Positions 49,768 to 60,637 of a stretch of DNA of 64,000 nt are shown here, piece after piece (within the stretch, counting starts at the first letter, position 1; each line of letters opens with the position of its first letter). Both the position numbers and the translations under genes were made by a program. The notes beneath the pieces are model-generated. The model saw only the letters and a list, made by a program, of their open reading frames with translations. It was not told the origin of the DNA and did no database searches. The DNA comes from Cafeteria roenbergensis (taxonomy: Eukaryota > Sar > Bigyra > Bicosoecida > Cafeteriaceae), in NCBI GenBank assembly GCA_008330645.1, contig VLTN01000016.1:1-64000 (forward strand), written 5' to 3'.

Positions 49768-50979
49768 ATGGCGCTTGACGCGGCGTCCGGCGCCGGGGGC
49801 GGCCGCCCGTCCACGTCGGCCCGCGGCATGACGGCCCTCTCGTCAGTGGAGGCGTTCCGCGCTGCCGCTGTGCTGGAGGACGCGGTGGAGAAGCTGGCGT
49901 TCCTTCAGTCGGTCGAGCCTGACGTGCTCACCCACAAGGAGGAGCTGTCAGCCGCAATGGGGGACGAGGTTGAGCGCGTGATGAAGCGCCAGTCCGAACT
50001 GGAGGCCAAGTACCGCGACTTGCTGGACGAGCGCGCGAGTCTGCAAGGCGTGGTGACGAAGAAGCAGCGGCTCGTTGCCATCGGGCAGGAGCTGGCAGAG
50101 GTGGACCGCGAGCTCAAGGACGTGACCAAGAGCCTCAGCCGGGCGCTCAAGGACAACCCCCGCGTGGGGGACAACCTGCGCAAGATGGTGACGGAGCGGG
50201 ACCGGCTTCTGGACCTGCTGCGGTCGGCGGTGATGGAGCTCACGCAGGGGTCGGGCCACCTTGGCCCCATCGAGGCGTTCGTTCGGGACGAGCAGGTGGC
50301 TCGGCAGATGCTCGAGGGGCTCAAGCAGGAGGAGGAAACGCTCACGCGCAGCGTGGAAGACCTCCGGGAGCGCATGCTGGCGGAGCGGGAGCGGCACGAG
50401 GCCACGACCAGAGAGCTGGAGCGAGCCATCGCGACGGCCAAGGCGCAGGTCCGGGCGTCCAAGGACCGCACCCGGGCAGTGGCCCGCGCGGACAACGAGC
50501 GGTCCCTCGCGGCCACGCAGGCCAAGGCGCGCGCGCTGGCTCTGGCCGAGGGGCGGCTGCGCGACGCGCTCGGGCGGCTGCAGTCCAGCCAGGCCGTGGA
50601 GGAGGGCTCCCACGCGCAGGCAGCGGGGCAGCTCGCGGCGGAGCAGGCGGCCCTGGCCGCCCGCGTGGAGGCCGACGGGGCTCGGCTGGAGGAGGCCGCG
50701 GCGGCAGCGGAGGAGCGCGTGCTGGAGCTGGAGCGCGTCCGGGAGGAGAACAAGGAACGGCTGGCGAAGTTGCTTGCCCGGTGGGAGGCCGAGACGGAGC
50801 GCGAGAGGCAGGAGGCGGAGGCGCAGCGCGTGGCCGAGATCGAGCGCAGGCGGGCAAAGGCCCAAAAGCAGCGGCGCGAGCGCGCCGCCGAGGCCCTGCG
50901 CGCGATGCTCCCCGACGAGTTCGACCTGGTGCGGGCGTACGGTCCCAAAAAGTCCAAGAAGAAGGGAAAGAAGAAGTGA
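49768..50979 (+). CDS. DRC9: Dynein regulatory complex subunit 9 (IQCG)
   Basis: 403 aa from the ATG at 49768; other in-frame ATGs lie upstream to 49480. Almost entirely coiled coil. Near the N-terminus LEDAVEKLAFLQSVEPD matches the IQCG/DRC9 motif, and SLSRALKDNPRVGDNLRKMVTERDRLLDLL matches its diagnostic NPxxxxNLxKxQxDR segment. The C-terminus ends in GPKKSKKKGKKK, like IQCG, although the IQ motif itself is degenerate. DRC9 is part of the nexin-dynein regulatory complex that controls ciliary beating, so the organism is flagellated. GC-rich and intronless. Confidence 0.8.
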   Translation: MALDAASGAGGGRPSTSARGMTALSSVEAFRAAAVLEDAVEKLAFLQSVEPDVLTHKEELSAAMGDEVERVMKRQSELEAKYRDLLDERASLQGVVTKKQRLVAIGQELAEVDRELKDVTKSLSRALKDNPRVGDNLRKMVTERDRLLDLLRSAVMELTQGSGHLGPIEAFVRDEQVARQMLEGLKQEEETLTRSVEDLRERMLAERERHEATTRELERAIATAKAQVRASKDRTRAVARADNERSLAATQAKARALALAEGRLRDALGRLQSSQAVEEGSHAQAAGQLAAEQAALAARVEADGARLEEAAAAAEERVLELERVREENKERLAKLLARWEAETERERQEAEAQRVAEIERRRAKAQKQRRERAAEALRAMLPDEFDLVRAYGPKKSKKKGKKK

Positions 50980-51603
50980 GGGCGCGAAGGGGGACGGGGC
51001 TTGCAAGGCCGCCGACACGCGGGGCGCAGGGCACTCTGCCGACAGCGGTGCGGGGGGGGGTTGCAGCTGCAGGCGGTCGTCTTGGGGTCGGGCGGCTGTT
51101 GCGCCGACCGGTCAAGGGTTCGTGTGTGGCTGTGTGCACCCCAACCCCCCCCTAGGGGGTGGTGCGACGAGTGCACTGGACTGGAGGGGTGCCTTGTTGC
51201 CACCTGTGCTCCGGCCTTGCCAAGGCGGCCATGTGGGTGGCCAGCAGCAAACGAAAACCTTTTTCAAGCGCTGGCGAGGCGGATAGTCAGAGGTGTGCCC
51301 GCAGCCACACGCACGCAAACGCATCGAATCAATGCTAAAGAACGGTCGCAGGCCCTCGCGATGGGCAAAAGGGATGATGAACTGGAGGGGGAGAAGGGGA
51401 GGGGGTGGGGGTGGGGGTGGGCGCAAAGCGTGCAAATCACACGGACGAACGAACCCAGGGATTGCATCGGGCGACGATGGGAGACGAACGGGCAAGCGCA
51501 GTCAGCGCAGCCTCCGAGGCGGCGCGCAGGCGTCACCGCCGACGTGCGGGGTTGTGGCAGGCCAGCCGTGCTGCTGCCCTTCCCTGCCCCGCGCGGAGTC
51601 GCA
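50980..51603. other. Convergent intergenic region
   Basis: About 620 bases between two 3' ends. Contains G-runs (51,045-51,060; 51,390-51,420) and no credible gene. Confidence 0.4.
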
Positions 51604-52866
51604 TCAGAACAAGTCGTCGTCCTCGTCTGCTGTGGCGGTGCTGCGGTGCGCAGACCCCCCGGCAGGAGCAGCCCCGCCGTGGTGCGTCGAGAAGCCGCCC
51701 CACTGGGCGCCTGTCGACGCGACAGGCGAGCCCCACGCGGCGCTAGCTTGGGCTTGCGGCAGCGGGGCATTCGCGCCAGCGACGAAGGCGCCGGCCCCCG
51801 ACCCGCCCACAGCAGCGCAGGCAGGGTGGGCTGAGGCTCCAAACCAGCCATCGCCGCCGCCAGGCGCCACGTCCGAGTCTGCCTGGGCGTCGTCGCTGGC
51901 GGCATCGTCCGCCGTCCGCTTGCGCGCGCGGCCCTGGGAGGCAGCCTTGCTGCTGGGCCAGGCGCTGGGGCGGGCCACGGAGCCAGGCGAGGCAGCCCAG
52001 CCGCCAGGCGCGCCGTGCAGTGCAACGGGCCACGGTCCAGCGGGAGTGCTGCTGCCTCCCGACGAAGCGGCGGCATGGACGGACGCGCTCGGAGTGTGGC
52101 CGAGCGCGGCTGAGGCGACGCCAAAGCTGGCCGGGAACGGGCTCAACGTGCTCTGTGTAGCGGAGCCAGGAGAGCCACGCCCACTCGAGGTGCCGTGCTG
52201 TGCGCCCCAGCCCCTCGCGCCGATGCGAAGCGACGACGCGCTGTTGCCTCGCGAGGCGCAGAAGGCGTCCATTTCCGCGCGCTTGAGCTCCCTGCCGAGC
52301 TCAATGCCGCCTCGAGCCATTATGGAATCTGGAACGTGGGACCCGAAGCCCCCCCTCTGGTACCGGACACGGTACTGCGGCTGGCCTCCGACGGGCAAGC
52401 TCTCAATCACGGCTCGTCCCATAGGAGTGTCCACCACTTGACCCACAACGAATGTGCCTGCACAAGGAAGGCGTTGCGAGCACAAGGGCGCAGGGAGGAG
52501 ACGTCATACAGCGGGTGCTGCGCCGTGGCGTCGCACCAGGACGCCACGCCGCGGAGCCTGACCCTCGGTCAGGTGGCGCACACATCAGGGGCGAGCAGCT
52601 GTTGCCCGCCCTCGCACGTGCGCCCTGCTCCCCCTTCCCCAAGCGAGGCAGCCGCACAGCAACCCGCCAAGCCACCCATCCGCTCCTCGCCCGCGTCTCC
52701 AGGCCCCCAGCTGGGCGCGTGGGGCGGCGAGCTGCCCCGCGCCAGGGCGCAAAACTAGCTCACGGACAGCAGACCCAGTTGAATCGGCGGGACACTGCCT
52801 TTTGCGGAATTGCGCCTCGGACACAGGCGCCTGGCCTGCCGCAGACTGGCCGAGGAAGGAGCTCAT
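51604..52866 (-). CDS. Two-exon protein with small beta-barrel-like N-terminal region, unknown
   Basis: Proposed exons 52866-52764 and 52457-51604, phase 1, 318 aa. Exon 1 reads MSSFLGQSAAGQAPVSEAQF and on to GSAV; exon 2 opens TFVVGQVVDTPMGRAVIESLP ... YRVRYQRGGFG, a pattern like a small SH3/Tudor-type barrel (G-x-x-V-x-T-x-x-G ... Y-x-V). The remainder is low-complexity Gly/Ala/Ser/Pro with Trp-Gly repeats (GWGAQ, GGWAAS, DGWFGAS, AWGSP, QWGGF), a basic RARKRTAD patch and an acidic EDDDLF end. The splice is supported by GTGAGC/TGTGCAG ends and phase. Without it the frame would begin MCSQRLP at 52485. Function unknown. Confidence 0.55.
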
Positions 52867-53262
52867 GACTCGCAGGAGCTGCGTGCGGGGCGCAGGCGGG
52901 CCGGCAGAGTGCCCCGCGGCGGTGCGGCAGGTCCAGAGCGACTGCCCTCGAGGTCGCTTTGGAGGGCAATTGCTCTTGCTCTGCATGCGACACCTGCCCC
53001 CACGGCCGGTTGCCGTTGCGGCGCCCGGGCGACTGCAGCCGCTCAGGGTGTAGGAGGACGCGCGGGTGGGCGAGCCACGCGCCCACCGCGCGGGCGGTTG
53101 TGGTGAGCGGGCGGGGAGGGGCGGCCACGTCCAGGGACGGGGGGGCGAATGTCCCGCATTTCGAATTTGGCCCCAGCTCTGCCGCAGCATGGCGCCCGCA
53201 CGACGCTCGCCGGAGCGAGCGCCAGGCGCGCTGCGCGAAACAATGCACTGCGCATAGGAGCT
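52867..53262. other. Divergent intergenic region
   Basis: About 400 bases separating the starts of the leftward unknown gene and the rightward SNF2 gene. No further gene or motif recognised. Confidence 0.4.
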
Positions 53263-53853
53263 ATGTGGCAGTGCAGCGCCTGCACGCTCGTGAACGACGC
53301 GAGCGTCAAGGAGTGCGAGGCGTGCGGGACGGCGGCAACTCCGGCTGCCGGGCAGGGATGGGCCTGCCCTCGCTGCGACTGCGTCGAGCCCGAAGGGACC
53401 AGCCACTGCTCGGGGTGTGCGTGCCCGAACCCAGAGCTGCTGGGCGAGAGGCCGGGCCGTGCGGGTGATGGAGCGATCGTAGTTGCAGGGACTGCGGCCG
53501 TCGCACATCGGACTGTGACGGCGCGTGATGGGGCCGGGAAGGACCCGATGAGCCTGGTGGAGAGGGTTGGCGCAGCGTATTTCGCGTGCCGCGTGTGTCG
53601 CCGCATGCTTCACTCGGCGGCGCTGGCCCGAGCCCACGTGACGGCGGCCCACGGCGCAGCCCTGGAGGGCGCACGGTCGCGCAAGCCGGCGCAGGGGGTC
53701 GCGCGGGCCCCGCCACCCCCGCCGCTTCCTGAGGACCTTCGCGACGCTGCGGCAGCGAAGAGAGCCGCGGCGCCCTCCCCGTTGCCAGCGGGGCCGCCTA
53801 GCCCCAGCGTTGCTGAGCGGTTGTCGGCGCCCCCCGCGGCAGCTCCACCGTCA

Positions 53854-53903
<50 letters not shown>

Positions 53904-56900
53904 GTCGTCGTCATCGTCGTCGTCGTCATCGTCGTCGACGACGGCGGCGGCACCCAGGCCCGTGCCACCGGCAGCATCCGCCTCCAGCATCAGCATCATG
54001 GACGAAATGCTCGCGGCACAGCTCGCCGCCGACAACGACGACTGGGACGACGCAGAGGCGCTACAGCGCTTTTTCGGTGACGGGGCGACCAAGGGCTCCA
54101 GGCAAGTCCGCCAAACAGCCGGGGGCGCACCTCCAAGACGGAGGCGGGCCGGCAAGCGGCCTCGGAGGAGCAAGGAGGAGGAGGCGGCGGACGAGGCGGC
54201 AAGGGAGGCCGCGGCGCAGGAGGCAGCGGAGGCGGACGAGGAGGCAGCGCTAGCCGCCGAGGAGGAGGCGCGGCGGCAGAGCGAGCAGCGCCTCGAGGTG
54301 CTCCTGGCCCGCACGCGCGAGCTGGCAGAGCTCCTGGACGGGAGGATGGCACCAGTGCGCCCGGCCAATGCAGCCAGCACAGCAACGAAGGGCCAGGGGG
54401 AGCCGGAGGCCGCGGGGGTGGAGTTTGGGGGTGTGGAGCTGAGGGGATACCAGCGCGACGGGGTGGACTGGCTCGCCTCCCTGTGGAGGCGGGGGCTTGG
54501 GGCGGTGTTGGCGGACGAGATGGGGCTCGGCAAAACTGTACAGACGCTCGCGCTCTTGGCGGAGGCAGACGCGAAGCGGTCACGGGGGAGTGGGTCGTCT
54601 TCGCCGTCGTCGTCGTCGTCGTCGTCGTCGTCGGCGTCGTCGTCGCTGCCGCCGCCGCCGCCGCCTCACCTCGTCGTGGTGCCGCTGTCGACACTGGGCG
54701 GCTGGGCCAAGCATGCTCGCACCATGCTTCCCGGCCACAATCTGCACGTGCACCACGGCGAGCTGGCCAGCCGCGCCGAGGGGCTCTGGGCGGCGCTGCG
54801 GCCGGGAGAGAGGGTGCCTGCCCGCTTTGTGCAGTCGCCGGCTGCGCGGAGGAAGGAGGTGCAGGCAGCAGGGACGGATGACGAAGACGACGACGAAGAC
54901 GAAGCCTCGATCGACAGCAGCGACGACGACGACGACGAGGATGATGACGAAGACGATGACGAGGATGATGACGACAACAGCGAGGCCCGCGGCAGCGAGA
55001 ACGGGGCGGGAGACGCGGGGGTGCTCGATGAGGGCATGGACAGCGACGACGCCGAGGTCATTGGTGCGGTCGATGCCGACGACGAGGCGCTGCCCCGGAG
55101 TGCCAGGCGTCGCAAGCCAGTTGCTCGTGGCACCGGCGCCGGCAGCGGCTCCCCAGTCGACGACTGCCAGAGCAGCGCCGAGAGCCTCGTGGAGAGCAGT
55201 GAGAGCATCGCGGCCGAGGGCAGCTGTGGAGACCCTCGAAGCGACGGCGACGCCTGCGCCCAGACTGGCGCAGCGGGCGAGCCAGCCGCTGACGCGGAAA
55301 GGTCCTCAGCGCCCCCTCGCGAAGCCCCCAAGGCTCACCCAACCTCCTCGTCCTCGTCCTCGTCCTCGCCCTCTCTTGGGAGGGCTCCGTCCACGCCGCT
55401 CTCCCGCGGGCGGTCCGGGACCCGCGGTCCAGCAATCGTGGTGACCACGTTCGAGCTCGTTCTCAGGGACGCCCAGATGCTCCGCGAGGCGCCGGCAGGC
55501 AAGTGGGGCGCTCTCGTCATCGACGAGGGCCACAAGCTGAAGGGGGCGGCCTCCAAGCTGGCCGCCGCGCTGGCCACCGTTTCCGCCGAGTTTCGCCTCC
55601 TGCTCACCGGAACGCCTCTCCAGAACAACCTCAAGGAGCTCTGGGCCCTGCTTGACTTCGTGCTGCCCGGGTTCTTCGACGGCGCGGACTCCTTCGAGCG
55701 CTGGTTCGCGGCGCCGTTCAAGGGCAGGGCAGGCGCAACCGCGCCGCTGTCCAAGGCCGACGCCCGCGCTGTGTTGGAGCGCCTCCACGCCGTGCTCCGC
55801 CCGGTCATTTTGCGTCGTACCAAGGCGCAGCTCCGGGCGGAGCTGCCGCCGCTGATTCAACGAGTCATTGCCGCACCGCCTTCGGCCCCGCAGTGGATGC
55901 TCAGCCGCCTGGTGAGCGCTGGGATCGGCGACGTCCCTGACCCGGTCACCGGCCGCCAGGCGAGGGTGAGCCTGATCAACCGAGCCATGCTCCTCCGGCG
56001 CATCGACTGCCACCCGTTCCTGCTCGGGTTCTCAGCCACAGCGCGCTTCTCGACAGCAAGCCCGGGCTCAGAGGGCCCCGTGGCGGAGGGGAGGGGCGGC
56101 GCTCGCGGCAGCGACAGCGACCAGCGGTCCCCGTCGGCGCGGCGGAGCGTGAGCGATGACGACGGCGACGGAAGCGACGGCGACGACCTTCCTCGGCGGC
56201 GGCGGGCGCGCGGGCGCGGCGCTGGCGGTGCCCGGGCGCCTCCGTCGCCGCCGACCGTCGCCCAGGGCTCGGGCTCCCCGGCCGTCTCCGCCTCGGGCAC
56301 GCCCGCCGGCCAGGGCCTTGACCCCGTGCGGTCCGGAGGCAAGGCGGAGGTGCTCTGCCGGTCGCTGGGAGCGCTCGCCAGGGTGGGCCACAGGGCGCTG
56401 GTGTTTTCGCAGTTCACAGACTGCCTGGACGCGATCGAGATGGCGCTCGAGGCGCACCCTGCCTCCCGCAGGCTGAGGCGGCTGCGCATCGACGGGTCCA
56501 CGCCCTCCGAGGACCGCGACGCAGCGATGGCCGAGTTTGCAAAGCGCAGCGGCCCGGAGGTGATGCTGCTCTCCACGCGCGCTGGCGGCGTGGGCATCAC
56601 GCTGACCGCCGCGGACACGGTCATCATCTTCGACAGCGACTGGAACCCACAGAACGACCTCCAAGCCATCGCCCGCGCCCACCGCATCGGCCAGACAAAG
56701 AGCGTGCTGGTGCTCCGCATGGTGGCCTCCGGGGTGGCGGGCGAGCCGAGCGTGGAGCAGGGCTTGCTGCGGGAGGCCGAGCGGAAGCGGACTATGGAGC
56801 GGGCGGTGATGCAGGGGCTCGATGACGTGGCGGGCGTGGAGGGCAGCGCCAAGCCCGTTGCGGCCAGGGTGGACGCGCCAAGCTGCGCGGACAGCACCTT

Positions 56901-57495
56901 CACGCTGCAGGCGGCGCTGGGGGTGTCGCCGAGCAAGCAGGCGGTGTTGGATGGGCAGGGAGTGGACGACGCGTCGCTCGCCGCGTCGCTCGCGCGGTCG
57001 GACGAGGACCTCAAGGCGGTGACCGCAGCGCTGGCAGCGATCCGGAGGGACTGCGGGGGCCTCAGCTCGTTGCTGAGCGACGGCGAGGCACCATCCGGTC
57101 TCACCTGCGCCGCGGTGGAGGCCCGGCTGCAGGAGGCATCCGCAGCGGAGGACGGCCAGCTCCTGGCTAAGGGGCTCGACTCGTCGAACATCCTCCCCGA
57201 GGGGGCAGCGCGACGGCGCTCGTCGCCCCGCGCACACGAGGAGGCGCTGGCGGAGGAGGCAGCAGCAGCGGCAGCGGCCGCCGCCGCAGTTCGGCCTGCA
57301 AAGAGGCCCCGCAAACGACCGGCCCCCAAGAAGCCGAGGCAGCCCGCAGCAGGCGCCGCGGAGGAGGAGAAGGAAGAGGACGAGGACGAGGACGAGGACG
57401 AGGTATGGGACTGCCCCTTTTGCCAGGGCGCCGCTTCCTCCTTTGAGGAGCTCCAGCTCCATGTGATCGTTTGCGACGAGGCCCCCAAGGACTGA
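53263..57495 (+). CDS. SNF2-family ATPase with zinc fingers
   Basis: 1410 aa from the ATG at 53263 (MWQCSAC). Domains in order: two RanBP2/NZF-type zinc fingers (CSACTLVNDASVKECEAC; CPRCDCVEPEGTSHCSGC), a C2H2 finger (CRVCRRMLHSAALARAHVTAAH), a poly-Ser run (53,848-53,940), acidic helices, then the SNF2 N-lobe: LRGYQRDGVDWL, DEMGLGKTVQT (Walker A), DEGH instead of DEAH, LTGTPLQNNLKELW. An unusually long acidic insert separates motifs Ia and II. The C-lobe has RALVFSQFTDCLD, STRAGGVGITLTAADTVIIFDSDWNPQNDLQAIARAHRIGQTK. It ends in a C-x2-C ... H-x4-C finger. Chromatin remodelling or repair; NZF fingers suggest ubiquitin binding. The subfamily is not settled. Confidence 0.85.
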
Positions 57496-57731
57496 GCCGA
57501 TCCGGCTTCAACAGCACGCCTTGGTGGGATGAGCGACTGTGTGCGAGTGGCAGCGCGCGGAGAAGAGCGTCTTGTCAGTAATGCGCTCGCTCAGCCGGCG
57601 CCGCATCGCCCAGACGTTGCCCCAAGCCATCGCCGCCCCCACCGAGCGGAGCGGAGCGCAGCGCAGCGCAGAGCGACAAGCAAAAACACAAACAGCCCCT
57701 CCCGCCAGAGGCACCCAGCAGATGGGCCGTC

Positions 57732-60396
57732 CTACTTGGAGCTCGCCTGCAGGTACGGGTGCGCGCACAGGGCCCTGACGTCGGGCCGGTTGCGCTGGTC
57801 GTGCTGCAGGCACGCCCGAATGAACTCCTTCGCCTCGTCCGACACCGCAGGCTTTTCCGGGAAGGTGGGGTCCTTCGCACGCAGCATCACGCGGCCCTGG
57901 AGCAGGGCGTCTTGCGTGAGGCCCTCCCCGAAGGGGCGGCGGCCGTACAGGCTCTGGTAGAAGATGACGCCGAGAGCCCAGACGTCGACCTTGTTGGAGA
58001 TACGGACGCGGCTGCCCGTGGCAAAGCACTCGGGGGGCAGGTACCAGTAGGTGCCCGCGCCTTGCGACGTGAGCTCCATCGACGTGGCTTCGACCCCGGC
58101 GGAGCGTGCGGCCGCGGCGCCCACGGGGTGGGCCTCGTCCAAAATCTTGGAGAGCCCGAAATCGGTGACCTTGGCCGTGTGGTCGTCGTCGAACAGGACG
58201 TTGGCGGGCTTGAGGTCGTAGTGGATGACCTTGAGGCGCCGCTCGGCGCTGGGGGAGGCCGCTTCCGCCCTGCTCCTGCCGGGCGGGGGCATGGAGCCGG
58301 GGCCGTCCGCCGCGTCGTCGGGCTCTGCCGCGGCTGGTTCCGGCGTGTCTACCCCTGCCAGGTACCGGAGAGCCGACAGGATCTGCAGCATGACCGCCCT
58401 GGCCTCTCGCTCCGCCAGCGGGCCTCGCTCCTTCAGCACGGCGTCCAGGTCCGGCCCCTTGCACAGCTCCATGACGGTCGCGAAGGAGTCGTCCGAGAGC
58501 GTGAAGACGTCTATGAGGCGCACCACGTGCGGGTGTTCCAGGCACCTGTGGATCTCGTACTCGCGCACCGCGTGCTTGATGTAGTGTCGCTTCCTGGACT
58601 CCTTCCACCCGGGGTTGGTCGTGTGCACCTTCACCGCCACTTCCTCCGCGGTGTCTAGGTCAAGTGCGCGCCACACTTCGCTGAAGCCGCCTCGCCCCAT
58701 GAGGCGCAGGAGCTGGTACCGCGCGTGAAGCAGCGGCCGTGCCCTGAGCGGAGACTCCGCCTCCGCGCTCACGCGAATGAGTGTGCGGCGCAGAGCCGCC
58801 CGGCGCCGCAGCAGGCCCGCCATGACCTCCGCAAGCTGCGCCTCCTCCCTCCGCGCAACTGCCAGCTGCGTTTTCACGGCCTCCTCCTCCTCGGAGTGGT
58901 CGAGCCGCACGAGAGCGGCGCGGGTCGGCACCGCGGTGGCAACAGCTCGCGCCTCCGCCTCGCCCATCATGGCCCCAATGCCGGAGCGAGAGCCCAGGCC
59001 GCCCGCCGCCGTTGCCTTTGCTGCTGACGAGGACGAGGGTGGCGGCGAGGAGGCCCCGCTCGCGGCGGCCGCCTCGGCGGCCGCAGACTCGTCCTCCAGC
59101 TCCTTCCTGCGCGACCGCCAGCGCTTGGACAGGGCCTTCCTCCGGTCCTCGAGTAGCCTGCGTCTGGCGGCCACCTCGGCGGAGCGCCGCTGGCAGTCGA
59201 GCACTTCCATGCCCTCCTCCCAGGCCTCGTCCGCCTCGCTGGCCGCGCCTCCCGCCCCGGCGGCCGTCCCCGGCGCAGCGGACGCCGCCGCGCCCGCAGG
59301 CCGGGCCGTCCACGCGTCCAAGGGGTCGCGGGTGATGGTCGACTCCGAGGCCGCTCCGGCTGCAGCTCTGCTCCCGCGTGCAGGCGCCCCCGCCTGCTGC
59401 GCCGCCCCCGCGAATCCACCCTGCAGCCCGGAGGCGTGGCGCGCGAGGGGCCGGCCCAGCGCGAGCGTCTCCTGGGCGAGGTGCCGCCTCGCCTCCGCAT
59501 CCTCCGCGCGCATGAGCGCCCCTGCAAGCTGCTGAAGCCGCCGCCTCCTGCTCGCCGCGGCCTGCTGCTGCTGCTCCTCCATCTCCCTCAGACGCGCCTC
59601 CGCCTGCACGAGCGCAGCGCGGGCCGCGGAGGCCTCCTCCCTGGACATGAGCAGGCTCTGCTCCACGTCACGAAGCGAGCTCTCCGCGGCCAGAGCACGC
59701 TGCTCGAGGCCGCGCACCGCGGCGGGGTCCGAGACCGAGGCCGAGGCCGAGGACGCAACAGAAGAGGCCGGACCGGCCGCTGACGAGGCAGCGCCGGCAG
59801 GGCGGGATATGCTCGCCACGGCCGGCGACTGCTCCGGGAGCACTGGAGGAAGCAAGCCCGATCCTGCCGGGCCAGCAGAGCCCGCGCCGCGGCGGGAGGC
59901 GGCCAGGTATCGCATCATCGCCCCGCTGCGGCCGCGGGCCTCGGCGGCCTTCTCGCTGGACCCGCCGGCAAGCGCGGCGCCCGCCCGGCGCTTGGCAGAG
60001 GGCGACGCGCTTGCGGGCCCCTCTCGACCCCGCTTGCTGCTGAAAGGGGACGGGGAAGCGCCTTCGCGGTCGGGGCTGGCGGCCGCGGGCGGAAGGTCCG
60101 CCGTGAATCGGGCCTCGAGGCGCCGGATCCGTTCTGCGCAGGGGGAGGGCGCAGGGAGCCGCGCGGGGGCGAGAGCGCCGATTGGACAGCTGCGCCCTCC
60201 CAGCGCACTGTTGCGCCGCGGGGCACCCCGCAGTGCCGGGGCCGGGGAAGACGGCCACCCGCGGCGCCAGTGCTCCCCGAGGCGGTGCCTGGCGGCCGCG
60301 CACTGGGCGGCCGCCGCGGCACATGGCAGGCTGTTCAAAATTCTCGGCGAGCGCGCACGCCGCCTCACCGCTGTCCATGGACGCCGACAGGTCCAT
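57732..60396 (-). CDS. TLK: Tousled-like kinase
   Basis: Exons 60378-60369 (or from the in-frame ATG 60396) and 60133-57732, phase 1, 803 or 809 aa. The first coding exon may be only 10 bases (MDS plus G). Joined it gives MDSERIRRLEARFTADL, matching the LEARFTG motif near the start of animal TLKs, which strongly supports the splice. The middle is coiled coil. The last ~325 residues are the kinase: GRGGFSEVWRALD, AVKVH, HYDLKPANV, TDFGLSKI, SQGAGTYWYLPPECF and NKVDVWALGVIFYQ, all TLK-diagnostic. A ~35-residue acidic/Pro insert sits before the catalytic loop. TLKs phosphorylate Asf1 in chromatin assembly at S phase. Intron 60134-60368, GTGAGG to TGCGCAG. Confidence 0.9.
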
Positions 60397-60637
60397 GCAC
60401 CGCCTCAGGCTGATCGGGTCGCCAGCGACAAGGCCGCTGCAGCCGAGCCGCCGCCTCAAGGGGCTGTGCCGTCGCTGCGGGCCCGGCACGCGGCGGCTTG
60501 CGTGGGCGCGAGCAGGCTCTGCAGGCAGCCCGCAAGCCGACCACCGCCGCCCGCCCTCCCGCGGCACCGTCCCGGCGGCGTCCAGGCCCCTCGAGCCCGG
60601 CCCCGCACTCCGAGAGCTCGCACCGGCAGAAGCGGAC
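60397..60637. other. Divergent promoter region TLK / ARPC2
   Basis: About 240 GC-rich bases between the two starts. It must hold both promoters. No motif recognised. Confidence 0.4.
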
